Shown: positions 44,964-54,124 of the stretch, in pieces
Position numbering within the stretch: the stretch's first letter is position 1
How the letters are laid out: each line of letters begins with the position of its first letter
Origin: Microvirga terrestris
GTDB lineage: Bacteria; Pseudomonadota; Alphaproteobacteria; Rhizobiales; Beijerinckiaceae
Direction: 5' to 3'
Length of the DNA stretch: 64,000 nt
Assembly (NCBI RefSeq): GCF_015694425.1
Contig: NZ_JADQDN010000002.1
Location: 62,001-126,000, forward strand
Made by a program: the position numbers and the translations under genes
The notes under the pieces: generated by a model
Databases searched by the model: none
What the model saw: the letters and a program-made list of their open reading frames with translations, nothing else
What the model was told of the DNA's origin: nothing

Positions 44964-46235
44964 ATGCTTCCCTCAATCACCGCCCGACGCATCGCCATCG
45001 TGGTGAAAGGTTATCCACGCCTTTCTGAGACCTTCATCGCCCAGGAGATCCTGGCCATCGAGCAGCGCGGGCTGGACCTCGAAATCTGGTCTCTCCGCCA
45101 TCCGACGGAGCGGGCCGTGCATCCGATGCACAAGGCGATCAAGGCGAAGGTCACCTACCTGCCGGAATATCTCTACGAAGAGCCCTCGCGCGTGCTGCGC
45201 GGGGCCATCTGGAGCATGAGCCAGAAAGGCTTCAGGCGCACGATCAAGGCTTTCTGGCGCGATCTCAAGCGCGATCTCACGGCCAACCGGGTGCGCCGTC
45301 TCGGCCAGGCCTTCGCGATGGCCCGGGAACTCCCGGCGGACGTGCGGCACCTGCATGTGCATTACCTGCACACGCCGGCTTCCGTGGTCCGCTATGCGGC
45401 GCTCCTGACCGGCCGGACCTGGACCTTCTCGGCTCATGCCAAGGACATCTGGACGACGCCGGGCTGGGAGAAGCGCGAGAAGATGGCCGAGGCGCGCTGG
45501 GGCGTAACCTGCACGGCCGAAGGAGCCGAACACCTTCAGTCGCTGTCGCGGCCTGACCAGGTCTCGCTCGTCTATCACGGGCTCGATCTCTCACGCTTTC
45601 CGCCGCCGCCCGAGAGCCGCCCTGCCCGTGATGGCTCGGATCCGCTCGATCCGGTGCGTATCGTCTCCGTCGGGCGGGCCGTGGCCAAGAAGGGCTATGG
45701 CGACCTGATCCAGGCGCTTGCGGCCCTGCCGCCCGATCTGCACTGGCGCTTCGCCCATGTGGGCGGCGGCGAACTTCTCAACACCCTTAAAAAGCAGGCC
45801 GAGCAGGCCGGAATCGGGAGCAAGGTGGCGTTTCTCGGCTCCAAGGCGCAGCCGGACATCATCGCTCTTCTCCAGGAGGCCGATCTCTTCGTTCTGCCAT
45901 CCAAGGAGGCGAAGTCGGGCGACCGGGACGGCTTGCCGAACGTGATCATGGAAGCCGCGAGCCAGGGTCTTGCCATCGTAGCGACGGATTTTGCCGGGAT
46001 CCCGGAATTCATCCGCAACGGCAACGAGGGCGAGTTGGTTGCACCGGGCGATTGGGAGGCCCTGTCCAACGCCCTCAACCTGCTCGCCCGCGACCCTGAA
46101 CGGCGGAAGGCCCTCGGCTCCGCAGCCTTCACACGCCTGCGGCGGGACTTCTCCATGGAGGGCGGAATCGACGTGCTGGAAGCGCGCCTGCGTGCCGTTA
46201 CCGACAACCCGCACAGAGAACCGGAGCGGGTGTGA
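44964..46235 (+). CDS. Family 4 glycosyltransferase
   Basis: A 423-residue GT-B enzyme of family GT4. It begins IAIVVKGYPRLSETFIAQEI, typical of exopolysaccharide glycosyltransferases, with HVHYLHTPASVVRYAA in the acceptor domain and the retaining-enzyme E-x7-E region LPSKEAKSGDRDGLPNVIME in the donor domain. A role in polysaccharide repeat-unit assembly is likely. The stop overlaps the next gene's GTG start. Confidence 0.88.
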   Translation: MLPSITARRIAIVVKGYPRLSETFIAQEILAIEQRGLDLEIWSLRHPTERAVHPMHKAIKAKVTYLPEYLYEEPSRVLRGAIWSMSQKGFRRTIKAFWRDLKRDLTANRVRRLGQAFAMARELPADVRHLHVHYLHTPASVVRYAALLTGRTWTFSAHAKDIWTTPGWEKREKMAEARWGVTCTAEGAEHLQSLSRPDQVSLVYHGLDLSRFPPPPESRPARDGSDPLDPVRIVSVGRAVAKKGYGDLIQALAALPPDLHWRFAHVGGGELLNTLKKQAEQAGIGSKVAFLGSKAQPDIIALLQEADLFVLPSKEAKSGDRDGLPNVIMEAASQGLAIVATDFAGIPEFIRNGNEGELVAPGDWEALSNALNLLARDPERRKALGSAAFTRLRRDFSMEGGIDVLEARLRAVTDNPHREPERV

Positions 46236-47362
46236 TCCACGGCCGGCCAGTGGCGTTCTACGCTCCCTTGAAGAGCCCGAACCATCCTCTTCCGTCGGGT
46301 GATCGCACTATGGCGCGCCTGCTGATGAAGGCTCTCGACCAGGCAGGCTACGTGCCACAACTCGCGAGCGAGATGCGCACCTTCGACAAGACAGGCGATC
46401 CGCAGAACCAGGATCTCATCAGGCAGCAATCGCTGGACGAGGCTGCACGCCTCATCGAGCACTACAAGGCTCTGCCGGAGCAAAGCCGTCCGTGCCTTTG
46501 GTTCACCTACCATGTCTATTACAAGGCGCCGGACTGGATCGGTCCTCGCGTGGCACAGGCGCTGAACGTTCCTTATGCCGTAGCGGAAGGATCGCGGGCT
46601 GCAAAGCGTGCGCAAGGATCCTGGGCTCTGGGGCATGAAGGAGCGGAGGCTGCTCTCGACCGCGCCGATGCGCTCTTCGTCATGACGGCGCACGACCGGG
46701 AGGCTTTGGAAAGAGCACGGCCAATGGATCAGGTTCTAGTCGATCTTCCGCCGTTTCTCGACATGCAGGACTGGCCTCAATCGACCGCTCTCTCCTCGCC
46801 TGAAAGCGAACTGCGCCTGCTCACCGTCGCCATGATGCGAAAGGGCGACAAGCTTGCTTCGTACAGCATCCTTGCCGCTGCCCTCGAACGGATTCAGCAT
46901 CTGCCCTGGTCGCTCGACATCGTGGGGGATGGCGAAGCGCGCGAGGAGATCGTGCAGCGCTTTTCGTCCCTCGCTGGCCGGGTTCGCTTCCAGGGGCGGA
47001 TCGAAAACCAGACCGAGTTGAAAACCCTTTATGAAAGCGCCGACCTCTTCGTCTGGCCAGCGGTCAACGAGGCTTACGGAATGGTGCTGTTGGAGGCGCA
47101 GGCCATGGGCTGTCCGGTGCTCGCCGGCGCCTATGGCGGTGTCGCCAGTGTGGTGCAGCATGGCGAGACGGGCATCCTGCCACAGTCCGGCGACATTGGG
47201 GCCTTTGCCGATGCCCTGAGCGCGCTCCTGCAGGATCGTGGTCAGCTCCGGATTTTAGGCGCCAATGCCTTGACCTTCGTGCGGCAGGAGCGCGGTCTCG
47301 ATCATGCGGCCTTGCGCTTGCGCAAAGCGCTCGAACCGCTCACGGCTAGAGTGGGAGCATGA
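46232..47362 (+). CDS. Family 4 glycosyltransferase
   Basis: 376 residues, GT-B fold. It begins RPVAFYAPLKSPNHPLPSGD, a nucleotide-sugar transferase start, and has the donor-site segment ADLFVWPAVNEAYGMVLLEA with the E-x7-E pair. It starts with GTG in the GTGA overlap with the preceding stop and ends in an ATGA overlap with the next gene. It resembles glycosyltransferases of surface-glycan clusters; the sugar is not predictable. Confidence 0.87.
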   Translation: MIHGRPVAFYAPLKSPNHPLPSGDRTMARLLMKALDQAGYVPQLASEMRTFDKTGDPQNQDLIRQQSLDEAARLIEHYKALPEQSRPCLWFTYHVYYKAPDWIGPRVAQALNVPYAVAEGSRAAKRAQGSWALGHEGAEAALDRADALFVMTAHDREALERARPMDQVLVDLPPFLDMQDWPQSTALSSPESELRLLTVAMMRKGDKLASYSILAAALERIQHLPWSLDIVGDGEAREEIVQRFSSLAGRVRFQGRIENQTELKTLYESADLFVWPAVNEAYGMVLLEAQAMGCPVLAGAYGGVASVVQHGETGILPQSGDIGAFADALSALLQDRGQLRILGANALTFVRQERGLDHAALRLRKALEPLTARVGA

Positions 47363-49302
47363 CGACATTGCGCGTTCTCATCGCCGTGACGCATCTGCTT
47401 GGCGCCGGCCACCTGACACGGGCCGCAGCCCTGGCGCGTGCCTTTGCCCGCAAGGGGCATGAGACGATTCTCGTATCGGGCGGAACCCCTGCCCCCTTAG
47501 CCGATCTCGGCGGAGCGGAGTTGGTTCAGCTGCCGCCCGTGCGCACGCTCGGAACCGATTTCAAGACGCTTCTCGACGAGAACCTCCAGCCGGTCGACGA
47601 GGCTTATCTCGACAGGCGCCGGAGCATCCTGCTCGACACGCTCCGCAGCACCCGGCCCGACATTCTCATCACCGAACTCTTCCCCTTCGGGCGTCGGGTG
47701 CTGGCAGGCGAGTTCATGGCGTTGATCGAAGCCGCCCATGCCCTGAATCCGCGCCCGCTCGTCCTGTGCTCCATCCGCGATATTCTTGTGGCACCAACGA
47801 AGCCGGAACGCATCGCACAGGCCCATGAGCACATCCTTCACGACTACGATGGCATTCTCGTTCATGGTGATCCCAACCTCGTTTCCCTGGAGGCCTCATG
47901 GCCGGTGAATGAAAAGATCAGGCCGCTTATCCGCTACACCGGCTATGTGGACGAGAACGAGAATGACATTTCCCAAGGTCACCGGCATGGCATCGTGGTC
48001 TCGGGCGGGTCGAGCGCAGCGAGCCTGCCGCTCTACCTTGCCGCTCTCGAAGCCGCGCACCTCATCACCGACCGCCCCTGGCGCATCCTCATCGGACGAG
48101 GCGTCTCGGAAGAGGATTTTCAGGCGTTGCGGCACAATGCTCCGGCCCATGCCATCGTCGAGCGGGCGAGAACCGATTTCCGCACGATGCTCGCCGGCGC
48201 CGAAGTCTCCGTCAGCCAAGCAGGCTACAACACGGTGGTGGACCTCCTGCGCTGCGGCGTGCGGTCGGTCCTCATCCCCTTCGAGGCCGGTCACGAGACG
48301 GAGCAGCGCCTGCGGGCCGAGCGTCTGAAGAGCCTGGGACTCGCTGACATCGTCTCGGAGGACGAGGCGTCCGGGACACGCTTGGCGGAGGCGATCCGCC
48401 ACGGGCTGTCGCAGCCTGCGTCGTCTCCACCGGCCATCGCCCTCGATGGGGCAAGGCAAAGCGTCGCCATCGCGGAAAGCATGATCCTGTCCAGGCCCGC
48501 CCTGCACCCAGGCATCGACTGGTCGCCTCTGGACGACGCGCTGGAGCGGGCCAAGGATCAGGGTTGCCCGATCCGCTTTTGGTGGCGGGATGACGATGCA
48601 GTCGCTGCGACCCCTGCCCTCGACCGCCTCCTCACACTGTCGAAACGCTATGGCGCCGGAATCGGCCTGGCTGTTATTCCAGACAGCCTTCAAGCCTCCC
48701 TCGCCTCCCGCTTGGCGGATGAAAGCGCGGCTATTGCCCTCGTGCATGGCTGGAGCCATGCCAACCATGCTCCTCTGGAAGCAAAGAAGGCGGAGTTTGG
48801 TGCGCATCGTCCCGTGGAGACCATGGCGGATGAAGCGCGGCGCGGTTTGCAGGTCGCCCGCGGCCATCTCGGAGCGAAGCTGCTCTCGGTCTTCGTGCCA
48901 CCCTGGAACCGAATCTCCAACGAGTTTATCCTGCACCTGCCGCGTCTGGGCTTTGCCGGGTTGTCCACCTTCACGGATCGGAAGGCAGCCTCCCCTGCAT
49001 CAGGCCTTCTCCAGATCAACACCCATCTGGATCCCATCGACTGGCACGGCAAACGCAGTGCAGTTGAGCCCCAGCAGTTCATCGCCGGTGTGACAGCGGC
49101 CATCATGCGGCGCATGGCCAGCAAGGCCGACCGGAACGAACCCATCGGGCTCCTCACCCATCACCTTGCTCATGACGAAGTCATCTGGACGTTATCCGAA
49201 AGGCTTATCGCGCACCTTGCAGAACGAAACATCACTTTCCTTCGCCCTGATGTATGTTTCGGAATGGAAACAGGGTCACATTTGCGATCTAATGCGGTTT
49301 GA
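47359..49302 (+). CDS. MurG-like glycosyltransferase fused to polysaccharide-deacetylase-like domain
   Basis: 647 residues, two domains. Residues 1-385 are a MurG/GT28-like GT-B glycosyltransferase (VLIAVTHLLGAGHLTRAAAL; donor loop EVSVSQAGYNTVVDLLRCG). Residues about 390-640 resemble a carbohydrate esterase 4/NodB-type barrel: WWRDDDAVAATPALDRLL (metal Asp pair), ALVHGWSHANH (metal His pair), and VPPWNRISNEF. Both activities in one chain suggest that a sugar is added and deacetylated in concert. Last gene of the four-gene operon. No signal peptide, so the deacetylase part is cytoplasmic, unlike most family members. Confidence 0.85.
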   Translation: MTTLRVLIAVTHLLGAGHLTRAAALARAFARKGHETILVSGGTPAPLADLGGAELVQLPPVRTLGTDFKTLLDENLQPVDEAYLDRRRSILLDTLRSTRPDILITELFPFGRRVLAGEFMALIEAAHALNPRPLVLCSIRDILVAPTKPERIAQAHEHILHDYDGILVHGDPNLVSLEASWPVNEKIRPLIRYTGYVDENENDISQGHRHGIVVSGGSSAASLPLYLAALEAAHLITDRPWRILIGRGVSEEDFQALRHNAPAHAIVERARTDFRTMLAGAEVSVSQAGYNTVVDLLRCGVRSVLIPFEAGHETEQRLRAERLKSLGLADIVSEDEASGTRLAEAIRHGLSQPASSPPAIALDGARQSVAIAESMILSRPALHPGIDWSPLDDALERAKDQGCPIRFWWRDDDAVAATPALDRLLTLSKRYGAGIGLAVIPDSLQASLASRLADESAAIALVHGWSHANHAPLEAKKAEFGAHRPVETMADEARRGLQVARGHLGAKLLSVFVPPWNRISNEFILHLPRLGFAGLSTFTDRKAASPASGLLQINTHLDPIDWHGKRSAVEPQQFIAGVTAAIMRRMASKADRNEPIGLLTHHLAHDEVIWTLSERLIAHLAERNITFLRPDVCFGMETGSHLRSNAV

Positions 49303-49332
49303 AGCGTTATGCTCGTAGGCCTGGAGGAGCAT

Positions 49333-51198
49333 ATGGAAGCGCCAATCCTGTCGGTTCGCCAACTGACAGTCGATTTCAGCACCGACGCCGGAAACTTCCG
49401 GGCGGTCGATGGACTGACCTTCGACATTCCGAAGGGCAAGACGGTGGCACTTGTCGGCGAGTCCGGGTCCGGCAAGTCGGTGACGGCGCAGGCCATCCTC
49501 CAGATCCTGTCTAAAAAGGCCAGAATCGCGAACGGCTCCCTTCTTTTCAACGATCCTGCGAATGGCGGAAGCATCGATATTGCGGCGCTGCCGGCCGAGA
49601 GCGACGCCATGCATGGCCTGCGTGGCGGACGCATCGCCATGATCTTCCAGGAGCCGATGACCTCCCTGTCGCCGCTCCACACCATCGGAGACCAGATCTC
49701 CGAGGCGCTGATGATCCACGCCGATGTGGACCAGGCGGCGGCGAACCAGCGGACCATGGAGGTGCTGGGCAGGGTCGGCTTCCCCGATCCGAAGCGCGCG
49801 CTCAGGACATACCCGTTCGAACTCTCCGGCGGCCTTCGCCAGCGCGCCATGATCGCCATGGCGCTCATCACGCGCCCGGCTCTTCTGATCGCCGACGAGC
49901 CGACGACGGCGCTCGACGTGACAACGCAGGCGCAGATCCTCGACCTCATCAAGGAGTTGCAGGTCGAGACGGGCATGTCGGTTCTCCTCATCACCCACGA
50001 TCTCGGCGTGGTGGCCAACGTGGCCGACGAAGTGGTGGTGATGTATCGTGGGCGGATCATGGAAGCCGGCTCGCGGGACGACATCTTCCGCAATGCCCAG
50101 CACCCCTATCTCCAGGCGCTCATGCGGGCGGTGCCGCGCTTTGCCATGGCGGAGAACGAGCGCCTTACGCCGATACGCGAGGTGAAAAGCGCAAGCCTCG
50201 CAAGCATCGATGCACCGCAGCGTGTTCAGCCGGCAGGCCCGATCCTGAAGGTGGAGCATCTTACGAAATCGTTCACGCTCCGGTCCGGATGGTTCTCCGG
50301 CAAGGCGCGGGAGATCCGCGCCGTCAGCGAGGTGGACCTCTCGCTTCCGGCAGGCAAGACCCTGGGGCTCGTCGGCGAATCCGGCTGCGGCAAGACCACC
50401 GTGTCCAAGATGATCATGCGGGCGATCCCGCCCAATTCCGGACGGGTGCTGTTCGACGACGGCACCGGCCTCAAGGACGTGCACAAGCTCGAAGGCGAAG
50501 CGCTCACCACCTACCGGCGTTCGGTGCAGTTCATCTTCCAGGATCCGTTCTCGTCCCTCAACCCACGCATGACGGTCTATGAGCTTCTGACCGAGCCCTT
50601 GCGCATCCATGACATCGGCACTTCGGACGAGCGCTACGAGCGCGTGAAGCATCTCCTCGAGATGGTAGGGCTCGATCAGCGGGCGCTCCGGCGCTACCCG
50701 CATTCGTTCTCCGGCGGCCAGCGCCAGCGCCTCGGGATCGCTCGGGCGCTTGCCCTCGAACCGCGCGTGCTGCTCTGCGACGAGCCGGTCTCGGCCCTCG
50801 ATGTCTCGGTCCAGGCGCAGGTGCTGAACCTGCTCAAGGACCTGCAATCGGCGCTCGGCCTCTCCTACCTGTTCGTTTCGCATAACCTCGCCGTCGTGGA
50901 TTATATCGCCGACACCATCGCGGTCATGTGCCGGGGTTACATCGTCGAGGAGGCCCCGAAATCCTCGCTGTTCCGGAACCCGGTTCACCCCTATACTCAG
51001 GCGCTGCTAGCGGCGGTGCCTGACCCGGATCTCGACCGGCCCCTCGATTTCACCAAGCTGCGCACAGGCGGCTTTTCGCAGCCCTCCGCATGGCCCGAGC
51101 CCTTCCGCATCGAGCCGGGCGAGTTCGGGGTGATGAAGGAGATCGAACCCGGCCATAAGGTTCGTTTGGGGCGCCTGTCAGCCCAGGAGGCTGCATGA
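49333..51198 (+). CDS. Peptide-type ABC transporter, fused double ATPase (DppD-DppF type)
   Basis: 621 residues with two complete ABC ATPase domains. First: Walker A GESGSGKS (42-49), signature LSGGLRQRAM, Walker B LLIADEPTTALD. Second: Walker A GESGCGKT, signature FSGGQRQRL, Walker B VLLCDEPVSALD. In many systems these are two proteins. It energises uptake through the two permeases encoded downstream. ATG at 49333 behind GGAGGAG; an ATG at 49309 is less likely. The stop overlaps the binding-protein start. Confidence 0.93.
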   Translation: MEAPILSVRQLTVDFSTDAGNFRAVDGLTFDIPKGKTVALVGESGSGKSVTAQAILQILSKKARIANGSLLFNDPANGGSIDIAALPAESDAMHGLRGGRIAMIFQEPMTSLSPLHTIGDQISEALMIHADVDQAAANQRTMEVLGRVGFPDPKRALRTYPFELSGGLRQRAMIAMALITRPALLIADEPTTALDVTTQAQILDLIKELQVETGMSVLLITHDLGVVANVADEVVVMYRGRIMEAGSRDDIFRNAQHPYLQALMRAVPRFAMAENERLTPIREVKSASLASIDAPQRVQPAGPILKVEHLTKSFTLRSGWFSGKAREIRAVSEVDLSLPAGKTLGLVGESGCGKTTVSKMIMRAIPPNSGRVLFDDGTGLKDVHKLEGEALTTYRRSVQFIFQDPFSSLNPRMTVYELLTEPLRIHDIGTSDERYERVKHLLEMVGLDQRALRRYPHSFSGGQRQRLGIARALALEPRVLLCDEPVSALDVSVQAQVLNLLKDLQSALGLSYLFVSHNLAVVDYIADTIAVMCRGYIVEEAPKSSLFRNPVHPYTQALLAAVPDPDLDRPLDFTKLRTGGFSQPSAWPEPFRIEPGEFGVMKEIEPGHKVRLGRLSAQEAA

Positions 51199-53108
51199 TG
51201 CTCGACTTCTGCAAGACCACGCTTGCCCTCGCGCTGGCGCTCGGATGGCTGGCACCGCCGGCCTTAGGCCAGGATTACAAGGAGCCACCCCTCTTTGCTG
51301 GCCTGCCGCAGAACAAGAAGCTCCCGCCGATAGCCGAGCGGCTTCCGAAAACACCCATCGTGGTGGGCTCGTCCGGCCAGTACGGTGGCGACATCATCAC
51401 CCTCGTGCCCCGCCCACGCGACATCCGCTACATCTCGACCTTCACCTATACGCGCCTCGTCGGCTATGACCGGAACCTGGATCTCCAGCCCGACCTCCTG
51501 GAAAAGCTCGAGAACGAGGACGACCGGGTCTTCACCTTCACCCTGCGCGCCGGCCATCGCTGGTCGAACGGTTCGCCCTTTACGGCGGAGGACTTCCGTT
51601 ATTACTGGGAGGACGTCGCGCACAACCTGGAACTTTCGCCCGCCGGCCCGCCCGAGTTCATGCTGGTGGATGGCAAGCCGCCGCGCTTCGAAGTGATCGA
51701 CGAGCGCACAATTCGCTACACCTGGGAGAAGCCCAACCCTCGCTTCCTGCCGCAGCTCGCGGGTCCGCTCGATCCGGGCATCTACAGGGCGTCGGCCTAT
51801 CTCAAGCAGTTCCATGCCAAGTACGCCGACAAGGCCGCCCTTGAGGAGAAGGCCAAGCAGCAGAAGCTGAAATCCTGGGCCGCGCTCCACAACCGCATGG
51901 ACGACATGAAGGAGCAGACCAATCCGGAGCTGCCGACCCTCATGCCCTGGCGTGTGATGAATGCGGCGCCGGCAAACCGCTTCATCTTCGAACGCAACCC
52001 CTATTATCACCGCGTCGATGCTCAGGGGCAGCAATTGCCGTATGTCGACCGGATCATCATGGACGTGTCGGCCAGCGGCCTCTTTGCCGCGAAGGCCAAT
52101 GCGGGCGAGGAGGATCTGCTGTTCCGCGGCCTGTCCATGGGCGATATTCCCGTGCTGAAGCAGGGTGAGAAGGCGAAGGGCTACACGACCCTCCTCTGGC
52201 CCTATGCCCGTGGCACGGAGCTCGCGCTCTACCCGAATCTCAACACGGTGGATCCGGTGTGGCGCCAGCTCAACCGGGACGTTCGCTTCCGCCGCGCCTT
52301 GTCCCTCGGGATCGACCGCAAGACGCTGAACAACGCGCTGCTCTTCGGGCTCGGCGTCGAAGGCAACAACACCATCGTGGCGGAAAGCCCGCTCTTCATG
52401 CCGGAGCTGCGCACGCAGCACGCGGCCTACGATCCCGGCCAGGCTTCTCGACTGCTCGACGAGATCGGTCTGACGAAGCGCAATGGCGCCGGCATCCGCC
52501 TGCTGCCCGATGGGCGCGAACTTGAGATCATCGTCGAGACAGACGGCGAGAGCAGCCTCGTAGTGGATGGGCTCACCCTCATCGGCGAGTTCTGGCGCGA
52601 GATCGGCGTACGGCTTTTCGTGAAGCCGCAGGACAGGACCGTGTTGCGCAACCGCTCTTATGCGGGTCTCACCGTGATGGTGGCAGCCCCCGGCCTCGAC
52701 AACGCAATCCCCACGGCCCTCATGCCTCCGACCGAACTCGCTCCCATGCGCCAGGACAACTATGCCTGGCCGAAATGGGGGCAGTACATCGAGACCAAGG
52801 GCAAGAACGGCGAAGCGGTCGACGTTCCGGAGGCGGAACAACTTCTCAAGTCCTATGAGACCTGGATGAACACCGGAAACCGGGAAGTCCAGAGAGCGGC
52901 CTGGCACGAGATGCTGAGGAATCACGTAGAGAACCAGTGGGTCATCGGCACCATTGCCGGCGCCCTGCAGCCCATCGTCGTGCGGAACGGCCTCCAGGGT
53001 CTTCCCGCCAAAGCCCTCTATAGCTGGGAGCCGACCGCGATGCTCGGCATCTACCGGATGGACGAGATCTACTGGAACAAAGCTGTCGGCAAAGAGGTCC
53101 GTCGATGA
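51195..53108 (+). CDS. ABC transporter substrate-binding protein (family 5, peptide type)
   Basis: A 637-residue periplasmic solute-binding protein with a signal peptide (CKTTLALALALGWLAPPALG, cleaved near residue 25). The family 5 features are ITLVPRPRDIRYISTFTYTR, FTLRAGHRWSNGSPFTAEDF and RFRRALSLGIDRK. Longer than usual (about 520-550). Substrate is probably a peptide, opine or other amide compound. Start ambiguous between ATGs at 51195 and 51198; the first overlaps the preceding stop. Confidence 0.9.
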   Translation: MMLDFCKTTLALALALGWLAPPALGQDYKEPPLFAGLPQNKKLPPIAERLPKTPIVVGSSGQYGGDIITLVPRPRDIRYISTFTYTRLVGYDRNLDLQPDLLEKLENEDDRVFTFTLRAGHRWSNGSPFTAEDFRYYWEDVAHNLELSPAGPPEFMLVDGKPPRFEVIDERTIRYTWEKPNPRFLPQLAGPLDPGIYRASAYLKQFHAKYADKAALEEKAKQQKLKSWAALHNRMDDMKEQTNPELPTLMPWRVMNAAPANRFIFERNPYYHRVDAQGQQLPYVDRIIMDVSASGLFAAKANAGEEDLLFRGLSMGDIPVLKQGEKAKGYTTLLWPYARGTELALYPNLNTVDPVWRQLNRDVRFRRALSLGIDRKTLNNALLFGLGVEGNNTIVAESPLFMPELRTQHAAYDPGQASRLLDEIGLTKRNGAGIRLLPDGRELEIIVETDGESSLVVDGLTLIGEFWREIGVRLFVKPQDRTVLRNRSYAGLTVMVAAPGLDNAIPTALMPPTELAPMRQDNYAWPKWGQYIETKGKNGEAVDVPEAEQLLKSYETWMNTGNREVQRAAWHEMLRNHVENQWVIGTIAGALQPIVVRNGLQGLPAKALYSWEPTAMLGIYRMDEIYWNKAVGKEVRR

Positions 53109-54124
53109 TCCGCTTCCTGTTGCGCCGCATCGTCACCATGGCGGTGACCATGCTGATCATCTCGGCCCTGGTGTTCTTCATCATCAAGCTGCCGCCAGGC
53201 GACTTCCTGACCAACCAGATCGCTGAGCTGCGGGCTCAGGGCGAATCGGCCTCCATCGCCAAGGCCGAGTTCCTGATCCGGCAATACGGCCTCGACAAGC
53301 CGGCCTGGCAGCAATACCTGGTCTGGCTCGGCGTCATGCCGGGCCCGAACGGCTTTTCCGGCCTGTTGCAGGGCGACTGGGGCTGGTCCTTTGAATACGA
53401 CAAGCCCGTCGTGGATGTGGTGGGCGATGCCCTCTGGCTCACGCTCCTCGTCAACTTCGCGGTGGTGATCTTCATCCACCTGATCGCGATCCCGATCGCG
53501 ATCTATTCGGCCACGCGGCAATATTCCGTCGGCGACTACATTGCCACCTTCATCGGCTACATCGGCCTTGCGACTCCGAGCTTCCTGCTCGCGCTGATCC
53601 TGCTCTATTATATGAACCGCTGGTTCGGCATCTCCATCGGCGGGCTTTATGACTCGCAATATGCGGGCGAGCCCTGGAGCTGGCCCAAGATCCAATCCCT
53701 CCTCTCGCATCTGGTGGTGCCCACGGTGGTGATCGGGCTCGGCGGAACGGCTGCCATGATCCGGCGCATGCGCGCGAACCTTCTCGATGAGCTGGGTAAG
53801 CAGTATTACGTGACCGCGAAGGCGAAGGGTCTCGGCCCGACCAAGGCCCTGCTGAAATATCCGTTCCGCATGTCGCTCAACCCCTTCATCGCCGATATCG
53901 GCAATCTCCTGCCACAGCTCGTCTCGGGCTCGGTGCTGGTTTCGCTGGTGCTGAGCCTGCCGACCGTCGGCCCGATCCTGCTCAGTGCCCTCAAGAGCCA
54001 GGATCAGTTCCTGGCCGGGTTCATCCTCATGTTCGTCGCTTTGTTGACCGTCGTGGGCATGCTGGTCTCCGATCTCCTGCTGGCATGGCTTGACCCGCGT
54101 ATCCGCATGGGAGGCGCACGATGA
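53105..54124 (+). CDS. ABC transporter permease (DppB type)
   Basis: A 339-residue membrane protein with six predicted helices. MIRFLLRRIVTMAVTMLIIS is the typical DppB/OppB start, and the cytoplasmic ATPase-coupling loop reads YYVTAKAKGLGPTKALLKYP. It forms the channel with the next gene's product. ATGA overlaps on both sides show tight operon structure. Confidence 0.92.
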   Translation: MIRFLLRRIVTMAVTMLIISALVFFIIKLPPGDFLTNQIAELRAQGESASIAKAEFLIRQYGLDKPAWQQYLVWLGVMPGPNGFSGLLQGDWGWSFEYDKPVVDVVGDALWLTLLVNFAVVIFIHLIAIPIAIYSATRQYSVGDYIATFIGYIGLATPSFLLALILLYYMNRWFGISIGGLYDSQYAGEPWSWPKIQSLLSHLVVPTVVIGLGGTAAMIRRMRANLLDELGKQYYVTAKAKGLGPTKALLKYPFRMSLNPFIADIGNLLPQLVSGSVLVSLVLSLPTVGPILLSALKSQDQFLAGFILMFVALLTVVGMLVSDLLLAWLDPRIRMGGAR

